Shown here: positions 32,992 through 43,011 of the stretch, in pieces
How positions within the stretch are numbered: the stretch's first letter is position 1
How the letters are laid out: each line of letters opens with the position of its first letter
From: Bacillus sp. FJAT-28004
Lineage (GTDB): Bacteria > Bacillota > Bacilli > Paenibacillales > Paenibacillaceae
Assembly (NCBI RefSeq): GCF_001280845.1
Contig: NZ_LGHP01000001.1
Coordinates: forward strand, 4,683,383 to 4,747,382
Length of the DNA stretch: 64,000 nucleotides
Direction: 5' to 3'
The notes under the pieces: generated by a model
Seen by the model: only the letters and a program-made list of their open reading frames with translations
Told to the model about the DNA's origin: nothing
Database searches by the model: none
Translations under genes and position numbers: made by a program

Positions 32992-33840
32992 ATGAAAAAG
33001 ACAAGTTATATGATTGTGACTTTACTGCTAATGTTTGCACTAGCAGCTTGCGGACAAAACAAAAATGCCGATGGAAACTCGGCCGGATCAGATGTCAATC
33101 AAGGAACGGAAACGCCAGGAGCGGTTAAGCTGAAGGTAGGAGCTTCTCCTGTACCGCATGCGAAGCTGCTTGAATTTGTAAAGCCGATGCTGAAGGAGCA
33201 GGGCGTAGACCTCGAAATTATCGAGTTCAACGACTATATCCAACCGAATACACAGCTTCATGAAAAAAATATTGATGCTAACTTTTTTCAGCATACACCA
33301 TATTTAGACCAGTTTAACAAAGACAAAGGTTATGATCTTGTTAATGTAGCTGGCGTTCATATCGAGCCTTTTGGCGCTTATTCCAAAAAAATTAAAACAA
33401 TCGAGGAGCTGAAGGAAGGCGCGAAAGTGGTTATTCCGAATGATCCTTCGAATGGTGGACGTGCGCTTGCCCTTATGGCTTCGAATGGTCTGCTGACGCT
33501 GAAGGATGGCGTAGGTGTGAGCGGAACCGTTGCAGACATTATCGATAACCCGAAGAAGCTCGATATTAGAGAAGTGGAAGCAGCGACGCTTCCGCGTGTA
33601 TTAGGTGAAGTTGATCTGGCTATGATCAACACGAATTACGCGCTTGAAGCTGATCTTGTTCCAACGGAAGATGCGCTTTTCATTGAAGGAAACGACTCAC
33701 CATATGTGAACATCCTAGTCGCACGTCCGGACAATAAGGATTCCGAAGCTATACAAAAGCTCGTTGCGGCACTTCGTTCGCCTGAAGTAAAGAAATTTAT
33801 TGAGGAAACCTATAAAGGCGCGATTGTTGCTGCGTTTTAA
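32992..33840 (+). CDS. metQ: Methionine-binding lipoprotein
   Basis: The substrate-binding lipoprotein (282 residues) has signal peptide MKKTSYMIVTLLLMFALAAC with lipobox LAAC, then the NLPA/MetQ fold: KVGASPVPHAKLLEFVKP, DYIQPNTQL, ANFFQHTPYLDQF, IPNDPSNGGRALALM, MINTNYAL and SPYVNILVAR. GGAGGA abuts ATG 32986 but is seven bases from ATG 32992, so the latter is chosen. It completes metNIQ and is followed by a terminator. Confidence 0.95.
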   Translation: MKKTSYMIVTLLLMFALAACGQNKNADGNSAGSDVNQGTETPGAVKLKVGASPVPHAKLLEFVKPMLKEQGVDLEIIEFNDYIQPNTQLHEKNIDANFFQHTPYLDQFNKDKGYDLVNVAGVHIEPFGAYSKKIKTIEELKEGAKVVIPNDPSNGGRALALMASNGLLTLKDGVGVSGTVADIIDNPKKLDIREVEAATLPRVLGEVDLAMINTNYALEADLVPTEDALFIEGNDSPYVNILVARPDNKDSEAIQKLVAALRSPEVKKFIEETYKGAIVAAF

Positions 33841-33866
33841 GCGGGTCGTTTTATAATCATCATTGC

Positions 33867-33911
33867 AAAAACAGCTGAGCATGCGAGTAATCGCTGCTCA
33901 GCTGTTTTTTT
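33867..33911 (+). terminator. Terminator of metNIQ
   Basis: AAAAACAGCTGAGCA and TGCTCAGCTGTTTTT pair (15 bp), followed by more T. Confidence 0.93.
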
Positions 33912-34109
33912 GTTTGCATTTTTTAAAGAGACACATGATTTAACCTACGTCGTTGTCTCGGATACCCAAGCAGCAGTGATTGGCTGTGTATTGCTCATCG
34001 AGCTTCCTAAGAATATAAATAGCTTAGTCATTTACGAGAGAAAGAACTCATATAATCTATCAGAATGAATGAGTTTTCTATTCATAGGTAGAGAAGGGTG
34101 GCAGCGTGA

Positions 34110-35429
34110 ATGCAGCGTATGTGGCGGATTGTGATTTGTATGATCGTCGTTTGTTTTGGCTTGATTGAGCTTGGCGGTTTTGGGGTGCACAAAGGAGAGG
34201 CTGTAAATGATCAAGAGATCATACAGGCAAGAGCCGCTGCTGCGGTTACTAATTATGAAGCGATGCCGCATCTAACGGCGCAGGCATCTTACGATACAGA
34301 GAAACAGCTGGAACAAGGCAAATCGGCGGCTTCTGCTGCGGTACCAAAAAATGATAGAGTCCAAGCAGATTCACTAGTGTCTAATCAAAAACTTTTGTAT
34401 TTAACATTCGACGACGGTCCTAGTAAAAATACCGATCAGGTGCTGGATATTTTGAAGCGGGAAGGGATAACGGCGACTTTTTTTGTACTCGGTGAGCAGG
34501 TGCTGAAGCAGCCAGAATTAGTTAAACGGATCGTGAAGGAAGGTCATGCGATTGGCAATCATACTTTTGACCATAAATATAAACGTTTATACGGAAGTTT
34601 TGCTGAGTTTGCTGATCAGGTGATGAAAACGGATGAGGCTATCTATCGTACGACTGGGGTTAGAACAACGCTAGTTCGCGCGCCAGGCGGCACGTACAGC
34701 AACTTTGATCAGGGATACTTTGATGCGATGAAAGCGGCAGGTTATCAGGTGCATGACTGGAATGTAGACAGTGGGGATTCGAAACGGCAAGGCGTGCCAG
34801 CCTCGGAGATTTTGACGACTATTAAAGGCTCAAAGATTGCAAGCAAGTTAAATGTATTGCTTCATGACAGTGCGGGGCATGCAGAATCTGTTAAGGCATT
34901 GCCATCCATTATTAAATATTACAAAGAAAAAGGTTATACATTTGCCAAGCTGACGGATCAGGTTGAACCTATCCAGTTCAAGGTCGCTAGTAAACTGAAG
35001 TGGAACCGTAAGCAGGTCACGAAGCAGCAAGTGACTGAACTGACTTTATTTTCGGAGAAGCTTAGCCAAAGCAGTCTGTCCGTCCAAACGGAAAAGCAGG
35101 TACCTACCCTTATTTTGCACCGTGGCGAGAAAAGTCTGGTACTTGAGTCGAGCGAATACGGAATAAAAAATGGCTTTATTGTGGTGTCGCTGCAAAAGCT
35201 AACGGAGTGGATCGAGGACAGCATAGAATTAGAGCTGAACCAAGAAGTTATAGAAGAGGACGCAAGCGCAATCCGTGAACTGCCGAAATCTGGCAAGGAG
35301 GACCAATCCATTAATGAGCGGAAGGACCAGATTCTTGTCCCAGTGCGTGAGACGCTGCAAAAATTCGGAATTGCGATAACAAAATATGTGTACAACGAAA
35401 CAGAACGGGAAATTTGGGTAACGGAGTAA
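34110..35429 (+). CDS. Secreted polysaccharide deacetylase with stalk-like C-terminal domain
   Basis: The 439-residue protein has an N-terminal membrane/signal segment (IVICMIVVCFGLIELG), a linker, a NodB deacetylase domain at about 90-290 and a C-terminal part resembling a copper-amine-oxidase-N stalk domain (ILVPVRETLQKFGI...WVTE). NodB motifs are complete: TFDDGPS (Asp pair), HTFDHKYKRLYG (metal His residues; HTxDH rather than HTxxH), RAPGG and LLHDS. The likely substrate is peptidoglycan or another wall glycan outside the cell. AAGGGTGG is eight bases ahead of the ATG. Confidence 0.9.
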   Translation: MQRMWRIVICMIVVCFGLIELGGFGVHKGEAVNDQEIIQARAAAAVTNYEAMPHLTAQASYDTEKQLEQGKSAASAAVPKNDRVQADSLVSNQKLLYLTFDDGPSKNTDQVLDILKREGITATFFVLGEQVLKQPELVKRIVKEGHAIGNHTFDHKYKRLYGSFAEFADQVMKTDEAIYRTTGVRTTLVRAPGGTYSNFDQGYFDAMKAAGYQVHDWNVDSGDSKRQGVPASEILTTIKGSKIASKLNVLLHDSAGHAESVKALPSIIKYYKEKGYTFAKLTDQVEPIQFKVASKLKWNRKQVTKQQVTELTLFSEKLSQSSLSVQTEKQVPTLILHRGEKSLVLESSEYGIKNGFIVVSLQKLTEWIEDSIELELNQEVIEEDASAIRELPKSGKEDQSINERKDQILVPVRETLQKFGIAITKYVYNETEREIWVTE

Positions 35430-35517
35430 TAGAAAGGTTTCTAGCAGGTCTAAAGTGAGAGAAAGCTGGGGACACTGAAAAATAGATAGATTTATTTTTC
35501 AGGAGGCGATTTATACG

Positions 35518-36537
35518 ATGATTTCTCCCCAATTTTCTGAGGATGCAAAAGAGGATCGTTATAGTCATTGGCCGGAAGCACCGCAGGTGCTGCTGCATCG
35601 ATTGCTAGTAAAGGTAGAGAGTGTATTGCTAGGCAAGCAGCAGGTCATTCGAAATACGTTAACCGCACTTCTGGCAGGTGGTCATGTTTTGCTAGAGGAT
35701 GTGCCAGGTGTCGGCAAGACACTGCTTGCTCAGGCGTTTGCAAGAGCGGTGGGCGGAGATTTTAAAAGAATTCAGTTTACGTCTGACATGCTCCCAGCTG
35801 ATATCGTTGGCGGCGTCGTGCTTGATGCTCGGACGAGTGAGCTAGTCTATCGGCCTGGGCCCATTATGGGCAATGTGGTGCTTGCTGATGAGATTAACAG
35901 GACATCGCCGCGCACGCAATCTGCGCTTTTAGAGGCAATGGAGGAAAGACGAGTAACGGTAGAGGGTAAAACGCGCAAGCTGCCGGTACCTTTTATGCTG
36001 ATAGCTACACAAAATCCGCTTAGCTTCGAGGGGACTAATACGCTGCCGGAAGCACAATTGGATCGTTTTATGATGCGGTTGACGATTGGTTATCCTGGCT
36101 CAGCAGAAGAGAAGCGCATGCTCGAACAATACGCGAATGGTAATCGGATTGAACCCGAACGACTGCGTCCTGTCATCGCTACGGAAGAATGGCTGCAAAT
36201 GCAGGCCGAGGCAAGGCAAACTCATATGCATCCGGCACTGCTTGAATATATGGTGCAAGTAGCCGATGCGACGCGCCGTGCTCCAGAGGTGGTGCTTGGC
36301 TTAAGTCCGCGCGCACTGCGCGATTGGCTGCGGGCATCGCAGGCGAATGCCTACATGGAAGGACGCGGATATGCGATACCAGATGACCTGCTCGCTACAG
36401 CTGATGCTGTACTTCCGCATCGTTTATCGCTGCGTTTTAACGCGGCCGCTTCAGGTGCTGATGCAGCTGCGGTTATGAGGCGGACGATACGCGAATGTCC
36501 TATGCCTGCTGCCGTGGGAAGCGGGAAGCGCCGATGA
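35518..36537 (+). CDS. MoxR-family AAA+ ATPase
   Basis: The 339-residue AAA+ chaperone-like ATPase has Walker A EDVPGVGKTLLAQA, Walker B VVLADEINRTSPRTQSALLEAMEERRVTV, sensor 1 LIATQNP and sensor-2-like LSPRALRDWLRA. MoxR proteins act with DUF58/VWA proteins in maturation of membrane or secreted complexes. AGGAGG is 11 bases ahead of the ATG. The DUF58 gene starts in its stop codon. Confidence 0.93.
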   Translation: MISPQFSEDAKEDRYSHWPEAPQVLLHRLLVKVESVLLGKQQVIRNTLTALLAGGHVLLEDVPGVGKTLLAQAFARAVGGDFKRIQFTSDMLPADIVGGVVLDARTSELVYRPGPIMGNVVLADEINRTSPRTQSALLEAMEERRVTVEGKTRKLPVPFMLIATQNPLSFEGTNTLPEAQLDRFMMRLTIGYPGSAEEKRMLEQYANGNRIEPERLRPVIATEEWLQMQAEARQTHMHPALLEYMVQVADATRRAPEVVLGLSPRALRDWLRASQANAYMEGRGYAIPDDLLATADAVLPHRLSLRFNAAASGADAAAVMRRTIRECPMPAAVGSGKRR

Positions 36538-38027
36538 ATGCACCTTCTCAGGATGAATTGTTGCAAGGCGGAACGCAGGAGAGCGAAGCTGCCGATACTA
36601 GTTATTCACAAAATGGTAACAGCGCAGCACCGTCTGATATCAGCGGGCAAAGAGCAGCTGCGGTACAAGTAAAAGAAACCAATCTAGTGAACGAGGAGCA
36701 AGGCGAGCCAGCTTCTTCTTATCGTACGAGATGGATGGCTTGGTGTATCATTACGGCGGGCTGGGCAAGCAGCTTGGCAGCTGTAATGATGAGGGGCGGT
36801 GCCGTGGAGTGGTTCATGCTGTCCGTATTCAGCATGATTGTTGTTGTTAGCGGGCTTGCGCCTATGCTGGCTGCAGCTGGTTTAAATGCTATAAGAGTGT
36901 TATCGCAAGAAGAGACGAGAGAAGGAGGACAGCTTGAAATACGCCTGACGTTTAGGCGTTCCTTCCGCGTTCCTTTTGTATGGATAGCCATTTATGACGA
37001 AACGAGCAATGTCAGCTCGCCAGCTAATAACAAAATCAATGTTCGCACGGTGCTCATGCCAATGTTCGGCCAAGAAATGACCTACCGCTATACACTGCAT
37101 AATCTGCGGCGCGGAAGGCATCCCTTCGAGTATGTATCGGTCTCCGTTGGCGACTGGCTAGGCTTAACAGCCATTCATAAGCGAATAGCTGCCAATGGAC
37201 AATTTGTTGTGCTGCCTGGGCTGCCTCATGCCGAAGAGATACATAAAGCGGAACGTGCGGGAGGCTCAGCATTATATGCTGTACATTCTTTGGTTGCTGC
37301 AAAAGCTCAGGATCATCTTGGAGATGTGGGGCGCGAAGAGATTAAAGCAGCTGTGAGAGCTTCGGGACTAGGACCAGACAGCCGTCCATATCGGGAAGGT
37401 GATTCGCTGCGCCATCTGGATTGGCGCAGTGCAGCCAAAGGACGCGGTTTGCAGACCAAAATCCACCCCTTAGAGCGGCCGGCTAAAACAGTTATTGCCG
37501 TTGACACACTATCATCTGCTTATGGTCAGGATGATCGGTTGTTCGATGCTTGTGTAGGCTGGGCGGCGCTTGCACTAGCACAGGCTTCTTCGCTAGGTCA
37601 TGCTGTGACATTGCTGCTTGGACAAGGCGGTGCAGTGCTGCAGTCGTCTACGGGTGGAGGAACTCAAACGGGTCTACCTGAGATGCTGCATCAAATGGCT
37701 TTGCTTCGCGCGGATGGAAAGGGCTCTCTTGCTGGAATTCTTGCTGAGGAGTCGAATTTGCAAAATCGCGGCAGCACGATTCTTGTGTTTACTGCTGACT
37801 GGAGAGGCGGAAGGAGCTGGGGTGAGCTGGCTGGATTCGCTGGCGAGCAAGGCTGCAGATTAGAGTTATTTATCATTACGCGCAGCAATGTGCCTACCTT
37901 CGCTATGCGTGAACAACAGAAATGGTTGGAAAGCGGCGGCGTCAAAGTGACGTGGCTGCATGTCCCTGCGAGCATGAACACGCTCCCTTACGCCGAGGAA
38001 GGAGGCGACAATCATGAGTTTGCATAA
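36534..38027 (+). CDS. DUF58-domain membrane protein
   Basis: The 497-residue protein has an acidic, disordered N-terminal ~60 residues, two membrane segments (about 65-115) and a DUF58 domain. The hallmark is SRPYREGDSLRHLDWRSAAKGRGLQTKIHP, followed by a VWA-like VIAVDTLSSAYG. It begins at ATG 36534, overlapping the moxR stop (ATGA); the open frame reaching back to 36495 is not needed. It overlaps the transglutaminase gene by 14 bases, so the three genes are one translationally coupled operon. Confidence 0.9.
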   Translation: MNAPSQDELLQGGTQESEAADTSYSQNGNSAAPSDISGQRAAAVQVKETNLVNEEQGEPASSYRTRWMAWCIITAGWASSLAAVMMRGGAVEWFMLSVFSMIVVVSGLAPMLAAAGLNAIRVLSQEETREGGQLEIRLTFRRSFRVPFVWIAIYDETSNVSSPANNKINVRTVLMPMFGQEMTYRYTLHNLRRGRHPFEYVSVSVGDWLGLTAIHKRIAANGQFVVLPGLPHAEEIHKAERAGGSALYAVHSLVAAKAQDHLGDVGREEIKAAVRASGLGPDSRPYREGDSLRHLDWRSAAKGRGLQTKIHPLERPAKTVIAVDTLSSAYGQDDRLFDACVGWAALALAQASSLGHAVTLLLGQGGAVLQSSTGGGTQTGLPEMLHQMALLRADGKGSLAGILAEESNLQNRGSTILVFTADWRGGRSWGELAGFAGEQGCRLELFIITRSNVPTFAMREQQKWLESGGVKVTWLHVPASMNTLPYAEEGGDNHEFA

Positions 38028-40764
38028 AAGTGACATAGCAGAGAGAACAGGAAAAGGGCTGCAATCTGATCCTAATCTATTGCGCGGTGATGCTGCGGAG
38101 GAATCATTAGGCTACCGCTTTATTACGACGTTACTTCTGTTTGGTCTGCTCGCGGAATGGCTGTTGCCTTGGGTGAACGCAGGAGAATGGTCAGTTATTT
38201 ATAACCCCGCTCCACTGATTGTTGTTATCGGAGTGGTACTGCTGGCAGGCCTGTTTCGTTTGCCAATTGTTTTTACTTTGGTTTTGAATGCGTTGTTGTG
38301 CATATTTAGTCTTATGTGGATTTACAAAGGTGCTGATCAAAGCAGTTTGCAATGGCTGCTTGCATTCCCAGGCCTGTTGAAAGACGATGTGGTACTCATT
38401 TTAGAAAATGGGCTGTGGTCGATGTCGGGAGAGCTTCGGACTCTGCTGCTGTTTATAGGCTGGGCGATGCTGGCTCCTGCTTTGCAGGCTCTATTATGGA
38501 TGCGGCAGACAGCGCTTGGCATCGCATGTATCACGCTTGTTTATTTAATCACGCTGCATGTCTGGCTTGGGATTGATGTGATGGGAGGCTTAATGCGCAC
38601 CGTAGTAGAAGGTCTTTTGCTCGGCGCAATTGTCTCTGTACCACGTGTTAAGCGAATTATTAATACAGGTGCCGGCAAGCTTAGCGGACTGGATATGCGC
38701 TGGATATCAAGTTCGGTGTTTGTCGTACTTATGATACTTGGCTGCGGTCTTTTGTTTGCGGGCGGACGCGGTGCCACAATGCCTCCGGCAAACTGGACTG
38801 CTTCCTTCAACGATCGATTGGAGAAGACAATTCAATCGCTAGGCAATCAGCAAGGCTCAATCCATGTGATGGGGCAAACCGGATTTGAACGATTAGGCCG
38901 TGCGTTTACCGGGTATGGCTTTGACGACAGCATGCTGGGGGCGTCCGTACAAAAGGACGACAGCGTGTTATTTATAGGCAGCTCAACTGAAAGAGCATAC
39001 TGGCGCGGTGAATCAAAGCAGGTGTATGACGGCCGCGGCTGGATCGATACCGCGGGCAGCTCTGTTTTGCTTCCTATACGAGGTTCAGATGTAGCAGCCT
39101 CAACTGAGGCTGCAATGGAAGCAGGGAATAAGCAGCTTGGCCCGCTCATTCGGCAAACGGTTGTTTGGTCAAAGCCGACAGCGGGTATGCCGCTCTTTGC
39201 GTCAGGCCAATTTGGCAATGTGACTGAGCTTGTTGCAGCTGATCCACGCAGGAAGCTGGGAAGTTATGTATACAATGCGGATAAAAGTTCTTTGTACGCG
39301 CAGTCGGATACGGCGAAGATTGAGAAGTATACGGTAGAGAGCGTGCTTGCAGTAACGGATGAAGCACAATTACGCGCTTTGAGCAGTACTTCGGACAGTA
39401 ATTTGTCTACAGGAAACGGAGCAAATGCTGCTGCAGAAGAAAGTGCTGCGGAGCTGGAGCCTTATTTGCAGCTGCCCTCGAATTTGCCAAGCCGCGTAAC
39501 AGCATTAGCTGCTGAGATTGCGGGCGGTGGAGTGACGAGCCGCTATGATCAGGTTAAGGCGATAGAAGATTTTTTGAAAGTGAGTTATACGTACACGCTA
39601 GAGGACAGCGCGCTCCCACCGGAAGGCAGCGACTTCGTTGATCATTTCCTCTTCGAGCAGCGCCAAGGGTATTGTGTGCATTTCTCAACGGCTATGGTCG
39701 TATTGCTTCGTTCGCAAGGGATACCTGCTAGATGGGTCAAAGGATTTACTCCGGGTACTCCGGTTGGGGAGAGCACGGCAAGTGACACTTTCGGGACAGG
39801 TGAGCTGGTGGATTATGAAGTTAAAAGCTCAGATGCGCATGCTTGGGTTGAGGTTTATTTCCCAGGCGCAGGCTGGGTGCCCTTTGATCCGACGCCGGGA
39901 TTCAGCGGCGTCTTGAATGTCGCATCCGCCAGTTCTGCGGGCGGACAACTTGCTGCTCCAGCGATGGGTGCAGCGGGAACCGCAGCTGCAAGCGGGGGTC
40001 TTAGCGAGGCAAGCTTATCGCACCTCGCAGCTTCGGTCGAGACGGCGGCAGAGCAAGCCGCCTCAGCCATTGCACGAGGAGCAGACTCCCTCGTGCAAGC
40101 GGCGCAAAGCGCCGCCAAGAGCGCAGCGGCGGCATCGCCCGCCGCTGTAGTTACCACAGGCGCGGCCGCGCTAGCGCTTGCGGCCGCGGCCATTGCTGCG
40201 GCACAGCACCAGCGGCTCCGCCTCTCGCTGGCGCTGCGCCGTTATGGCGCGGCTCACGCGGACGTCGCGAAGCTCGCCGGCGCAGCCGAGCCCTATCCGT
40301 CACATGAAATGGTGACGGACAGGGATGCAGCGCCAGCGGCGATAGCACGCTTGCGCCGCAGCGCTAGTGGCGCGGCCGAAATGGCGCCGCGCAGTGGAAA
40401 AGCACCGCGCGACGCCGATGGGCGGATTCGCGCGAGCTTCATTGCTGTGAGCAGCGCGTTATCGCCGCTGCTGCAACGTCGTTTCGGCGCGCAATCGCCG
40501 GGGCAAACTGCGCGTGAATATGCAAGCGCAACGGAGCCGACGCTTGCTGCCGAGCAGCAGGACGCACTGCGCCAGCTTACAAGCTGGTTGGAAGAAGCAC
40601 ATTTTGCTGCGCCAGGGCCTTGGCCGGGTGCGCCTACTCCGTCTGCTTTACGGACCGTTCTACGAGTACTGGACAAGCAGCCCATCCAGAAATCGAATAA
40701 AACTTCCGCTGATAAGAAAAATGAGCGGAAGAGAACTGACATTGCTATGAAGGCGCCAAAATGA
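38014..40764 (+). CDS. Membrane transglutaminase-like protein with DUF4129 tail
   Basis: The 916-residue protein has six predicted N-terminal membrane segments (about 30-250), an extracytoplasmic part, a transglutaminase core and a further membrane segment in an Ala-rich stretch, ending in a DUF4129-like tail. The core has Cys554 in QGYCVHFSTAM, His in SSDAHAWVEVY and Asp in PFDPTPGF. It is the usual partner of MoxR and DUF58. The bases coding for residues about 650-850 are far richer in GC than the rest and encode long Ala runs. GGAGG lies eight bases ahead of the ATG. Confidence 0.92.
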   Translation: MSLHKSDIAERTGKGLQSDPNLLRGDAAEESLGYRFITTLLLFGLLAEWLLPWVNAGEWSVIYNPAPLIVVIGVVLLAGLFRLPIVFTLVLNALLCIFSLMWIYKGADQSSLQWLLAFPGLLKDDVVLILENGLWSMSGELRTLLLFIGWAMLAPALQALLWMRQTALGIACITLVYLITLHVWLGIDVMGGLMRTVVEGLLLGAIVSVPRVKRIINTGAGKLSGLDMRWISSSVFVVLMILGCGLLFAGGRGATMPPANWTASFNDRLEKTIQSLGNQQGSIHVMGQTGFERLGRAFTGYGFDDSMLGASVQKDDSVLFIGSSTERAYWRGESKQVYDGRGWIDTAGSSVLLPIRGSDVAASTEAAMEAGNKQLGPLIRQTVVWSKPTAGMPLFASGQFGNVTELVAADPRRKLGSYVYNADKSSLYAQSDTAKIEKYTVESVLAVTDEAQLRALSSTSDSNLSTGNGANAAAEESAAELEPYLQLPSNLPSRVTALAAEIAGGGVTSRYDQVKAIEDFLKVSYTYTLEDSALPPEGSDFVDHFLFEQRQGYCVHFSTAMVVLLRSQGIPARWVKGFTPGTPVGESTASDTFGTGELVDYEVKSSDAHAWVEVYFPGAGWVPFDPTPGFSGVLNVASASSAGGQLAAPAMGAAGTAAASGGLSEASLSHLAASVETAAEQAASAIARGADSLVQAAQSAAKSAAAASPAAVVTTGAAALALAAAAIAAAQHQRLRLSLALRRYGAAHADVAKLAGAAEPYPSHEMVTDRDAAPAAIARLRRSASGAAEMAPRSGKAPRDADGRIRASFIAVSSALSPLLQRRFGAQSPGQTAREYASATEPTLAAEQQDALRQLTSWLEEAHFAAPGPWPGAPTPSALRTVLRVLDKQPIQKSNKTSADKKNERKRTDIAMKAPK

Positions 40765-40799
40765 TTCATATGCTTGTGTGTCTGTGCTAGAAGGAATTT

Positions 40800-40864
40800 C
40801 TCCCGTTAATTATTGAAAAATGAGCCGATGACGGCCATTTTTCACGAATTAACGGGAGTTTTTC
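40800..40864 (+). terminator. Long composite terminator
   Basis: The outer stem CTCCCGTTAATT/AATTAACGGGAG encloses GAAAAATG..GCCG/CGGC..CATTTTTC, followed by TTTTTCC. It ends the moxR operon. The rest of the gap to guaA (40865-41110) is AT-rich with nothing recognised. Confidence 0.9.
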
Positions 40865-41110
40865 CATTTAGTTAGCTGTGTTGATAACTTATGAGGCTAA
40901 ATTAGATGGAGATCTTCCAGTTATTTTCTCAAACGCCAGTTAAAACAATCGCATTTTATATGCAACGCCTTAAATTTTAATTTAATTTCCGCTTTATTTT
41001 CATCTATTCCGTATGACTTTGCTCATAAAATAACATTCTATTTGTATGCCTAAAATCACTCACTGAAGGGGTTTCATTCCTACTTCAATGAATTGTCACT
41101 CCGGTTTGCC

Positions 41111-41140
41111 TTGACTCGCTTAAACAGCCTTATATATAAT
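41111..41140 (+). promoter_or_regulatory. Predicted sigma-A promoter of guaA
   Basis: TTGACT (41111-41116) and TATAAT (41135-41140) are spaced by 18 bases. The start codon is about 22 bases after the expected transcription start, so there is no room for a purine riboswitch here. Confidence 0.75.
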
Positions 41141-41168
41141 TACTACATAATTTGAGGGAGGCTCGGTA

Positions 41169-42707
41169 ATGACTAAGCAAAATGAAATCATCGTTGTACT
41201 CGATTTTGGAGGACAATATAACCAACTTATTGCACGCCGTATTCGTGATTTAGGCGTTTATAGCGAGCTTTTGCCGTATAACACGTCGGTAGAACGGATC
41301 CGTGAATTACAACCGAAAGGTATCGTATTCTCGGGAGGACCGGCAAGCGTTTATGAAGAAAATTCACCAATGGTTGACCCAGCGATTTATGATTTGAACA
41401 TTCCAATTTTCGGTATTTGCTACGGTATGCAGCTTATGTCGCATCAGCTTAATGGTAAGGTTGAGCGCGCTGGCAAACGTGAGTACGGTAAAGCAGAAGT
41501 TGAATTTGTGGAAGGTTCGCAAATTGGCTTTGGCCTAGATAAAGTTCAAACCGTTTGGATGAGCCACGGCGACCATGTTGTTGAGCTGCCAGAAGGCTTT
41601 AAAGTAGACGCAAGCACGGATCATGCTCCTGTTGCAGCGATGAGCAATCCAGATCGTAAGTTCTTTGCAGTTCAATTCCACCCAGAGGTTCGTCACTCCG
41701 AATTCGGTAATGAGATGATTCGTAACTTCCTTTACAATGTTTGTGATTGTGATGGAACTTGGACGATGGAATCGTTCATTGAAGATGCTATTCGTGATAT
41801 TCGTAATGAAGTTGGCGACAAAAAAGTACTATGTGCGCTTTCCGGCGGAGTAGATTCCTCTGTTGTAGCTATCCTTCTTCATAAAGCGATCGGCGATCAG
41901 CTTACTTGTATGTTTATTGACCACGGCATGCTCCGTAAAGGTGAAGCTGAGGGCGTTATGGATACATTCGTAGGCAAATTCGATATGAAGGTGCTCAAAA
42001 TCGATGCGCAAGAGCGTTTCCTTGGCAAGTTGAAGGGCGTAGAAGATCCAGAGCAAAAACGTAAAATTATCGGCAACGAGTTTATTTATGTATTCCAAGA
42101 AGAGTCGGACAAACTGGATGACTTTGAATTTTTGGCACAAGGCACACTTTACACGGACATCGTGGAAAGCGGTACGGCTACAGCGCAAACAATCAAATCT
42201 CACCACAATGTTGGCGGTTTGCCTGAGGACATTAAGTTTAAACTTATCGAGCCTCTTAAAGCGCTATTCAAGGATGAGGTTCGTAAAGTCGGAGAAGAAT
42301 GCGGACTTCCAGAAGCAATCGTATGGCGTCAGCCATTCCCAGGTCCGGGTCTTGCGATTCGTGTCCTAGGCGAAGTAACAGAGGACAAGCTTCTGATCGT
42401 TCGTGAGTCAGATGCGATTCTTCGTGATGAAATTGCAAAAGCCGGTCTTGACCGTGAAATCTGGCAGTACTTTACTGCGCTTCCAAACATGAAGAGCGTA
42501 GGCGTTATGGGCGATGCTCGTACGTACTCGTATACGGTTGGTATCCGCGCCGTAACTTCAATTGACGGAATGACAGCAGACTGGGCACGTATCCCTTGGG
42601 ATGTGCTTGAGAAAATTTCGGTTCGTATCGTTAATGAAGTAGACAACGTAAACCGTATCGTCTACGACGTAACATCGAAACCGCCTGCAACGATCGAGTG
42701 GGAATAG
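41169..42707 (+). CDS. guaA: GMP synthase (glutamine-hydrolysing)
   Basis: GuaA aminates XMP to GMP. The 512-residue protein has a class I glutamine amidotransferase domain (nucleophile Cys in GICYGMQLM, His/Glu in FHPE), an ATP-pyrophosphatase domain (SGGVDSSV) and the C-terminal dimerisation domain ending RIVYDVTSKPPATIEWE. GAGGGAGG precedes the ATG. Its last 21 bases and the 3 after the stop recur at 45668-45691, marking it as the integration site of a small island. Confidence 0.98.
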   Translation: MTKQNEIIVVLDFGGQYNQLIARRIRDLGVYSELLPYNTSVERIRELQPKGIVFSGGPASVYEENSPMVDPAIYDLNIPIFGICYGMQLMSHQLNGKVERAGKREYGKAEVEFVEGSQIGFGLDKVQTVWMSHGDHVVELPEGFKVDASTDHAPVAAMSNPDRKFFAVQFHPEVRHSEFGNEMIRNFLYNVCDCDGTWTMESFIEDAIRDIRNEVGDKKVLCALSGGVDSSVVAILLHKAIGDQLTCMFIDHGMLRKGEAEGVMDTFVGKFDMKVLKIDAQERFLGKLKGVEDPEQKRKIIGNEFIYVFQEESDKLDDFEFLAQGTLYTDIVESGTATAQTIKSHHNVGGLPEDIKFKLIEPLKALFKDEVRKVGEECGLPEAIVWRQPFPGPGLAIRVLGEVTEDKLLIVRESDAILRDEIAKAGLDREIWQYFTALPNMKSVGVMGDARTYSYTVGIRAVTSIDGMTADWARIPWDVLEKISVRIVNEVDNVNRIVYDVTSKPPATIEWE

Positions 42708-42710
42708 GCT
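42687..42710 (+). repeat. Left direct repeat (attachment-site-like, guaA end)
   Basis: GCAAC-G-ATCGAGTGGGAATAGGCT; it encodes the last guaA residues (ATIEWE) with the stop codon and GCT. It differs from the right copy at one base. Confidence 0.75.
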
Positions 42711-42735
42711 GTAAATAATTAATTGTGTCAAAAAT

Positions 42736-42783
42736 TACTCTCTTTTATTTGCGTTGTTTTGCAAATAGAAGGGAGTTTTTTTT
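42736..42783 (+). terminator. Terminator now serving guaA
   Basis: ACTCTCTTTTATTTGC pairs with GCAAATAGAAGGGAGT (one internal mismatch), followed by eight T. Confidence 0.88.
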
Positions 42784-42816
42784 ATGACGAAAATCAATGA
42801 GATAAGCGAACATGCA

Positions 42817-42853
42817 AAAACCAGATGAGGATTTTTTCCTACATCTGGTTTTG
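42817..42853 (+). terminator. Second hairpin in the guaA/kinase gap
   Basis: AAAACCAGATG and CATCTGGTTTT form an 11-bp stem around a T-rich loop, followed by GTATTT. The rest of the gap to 43011 is AT-rich and without recognisable features. Confidence 0.6.
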
Positions 42854-43011
42854 TATTTATCGACATTATTACGTGGGTGTATCAATATGGATGCAAAATT
42901 GAAAGTACATGGTATAATATTTCTGTAAAGTTTTGTAATAAATGCTACCAATCACACTTGAATTCGCAAATGTTAGGAAATAGGCTATATTGCTAAAAGA
43001 GGAGCAAATTT

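Noticed and set aside
41000..41168. Riboswitch in front of guaA
   Set aside because: The predicted promoter leaves only about 20 bases of leader, and no purine-aptamer core is seen. The purine riboswitch is instead at 54208.
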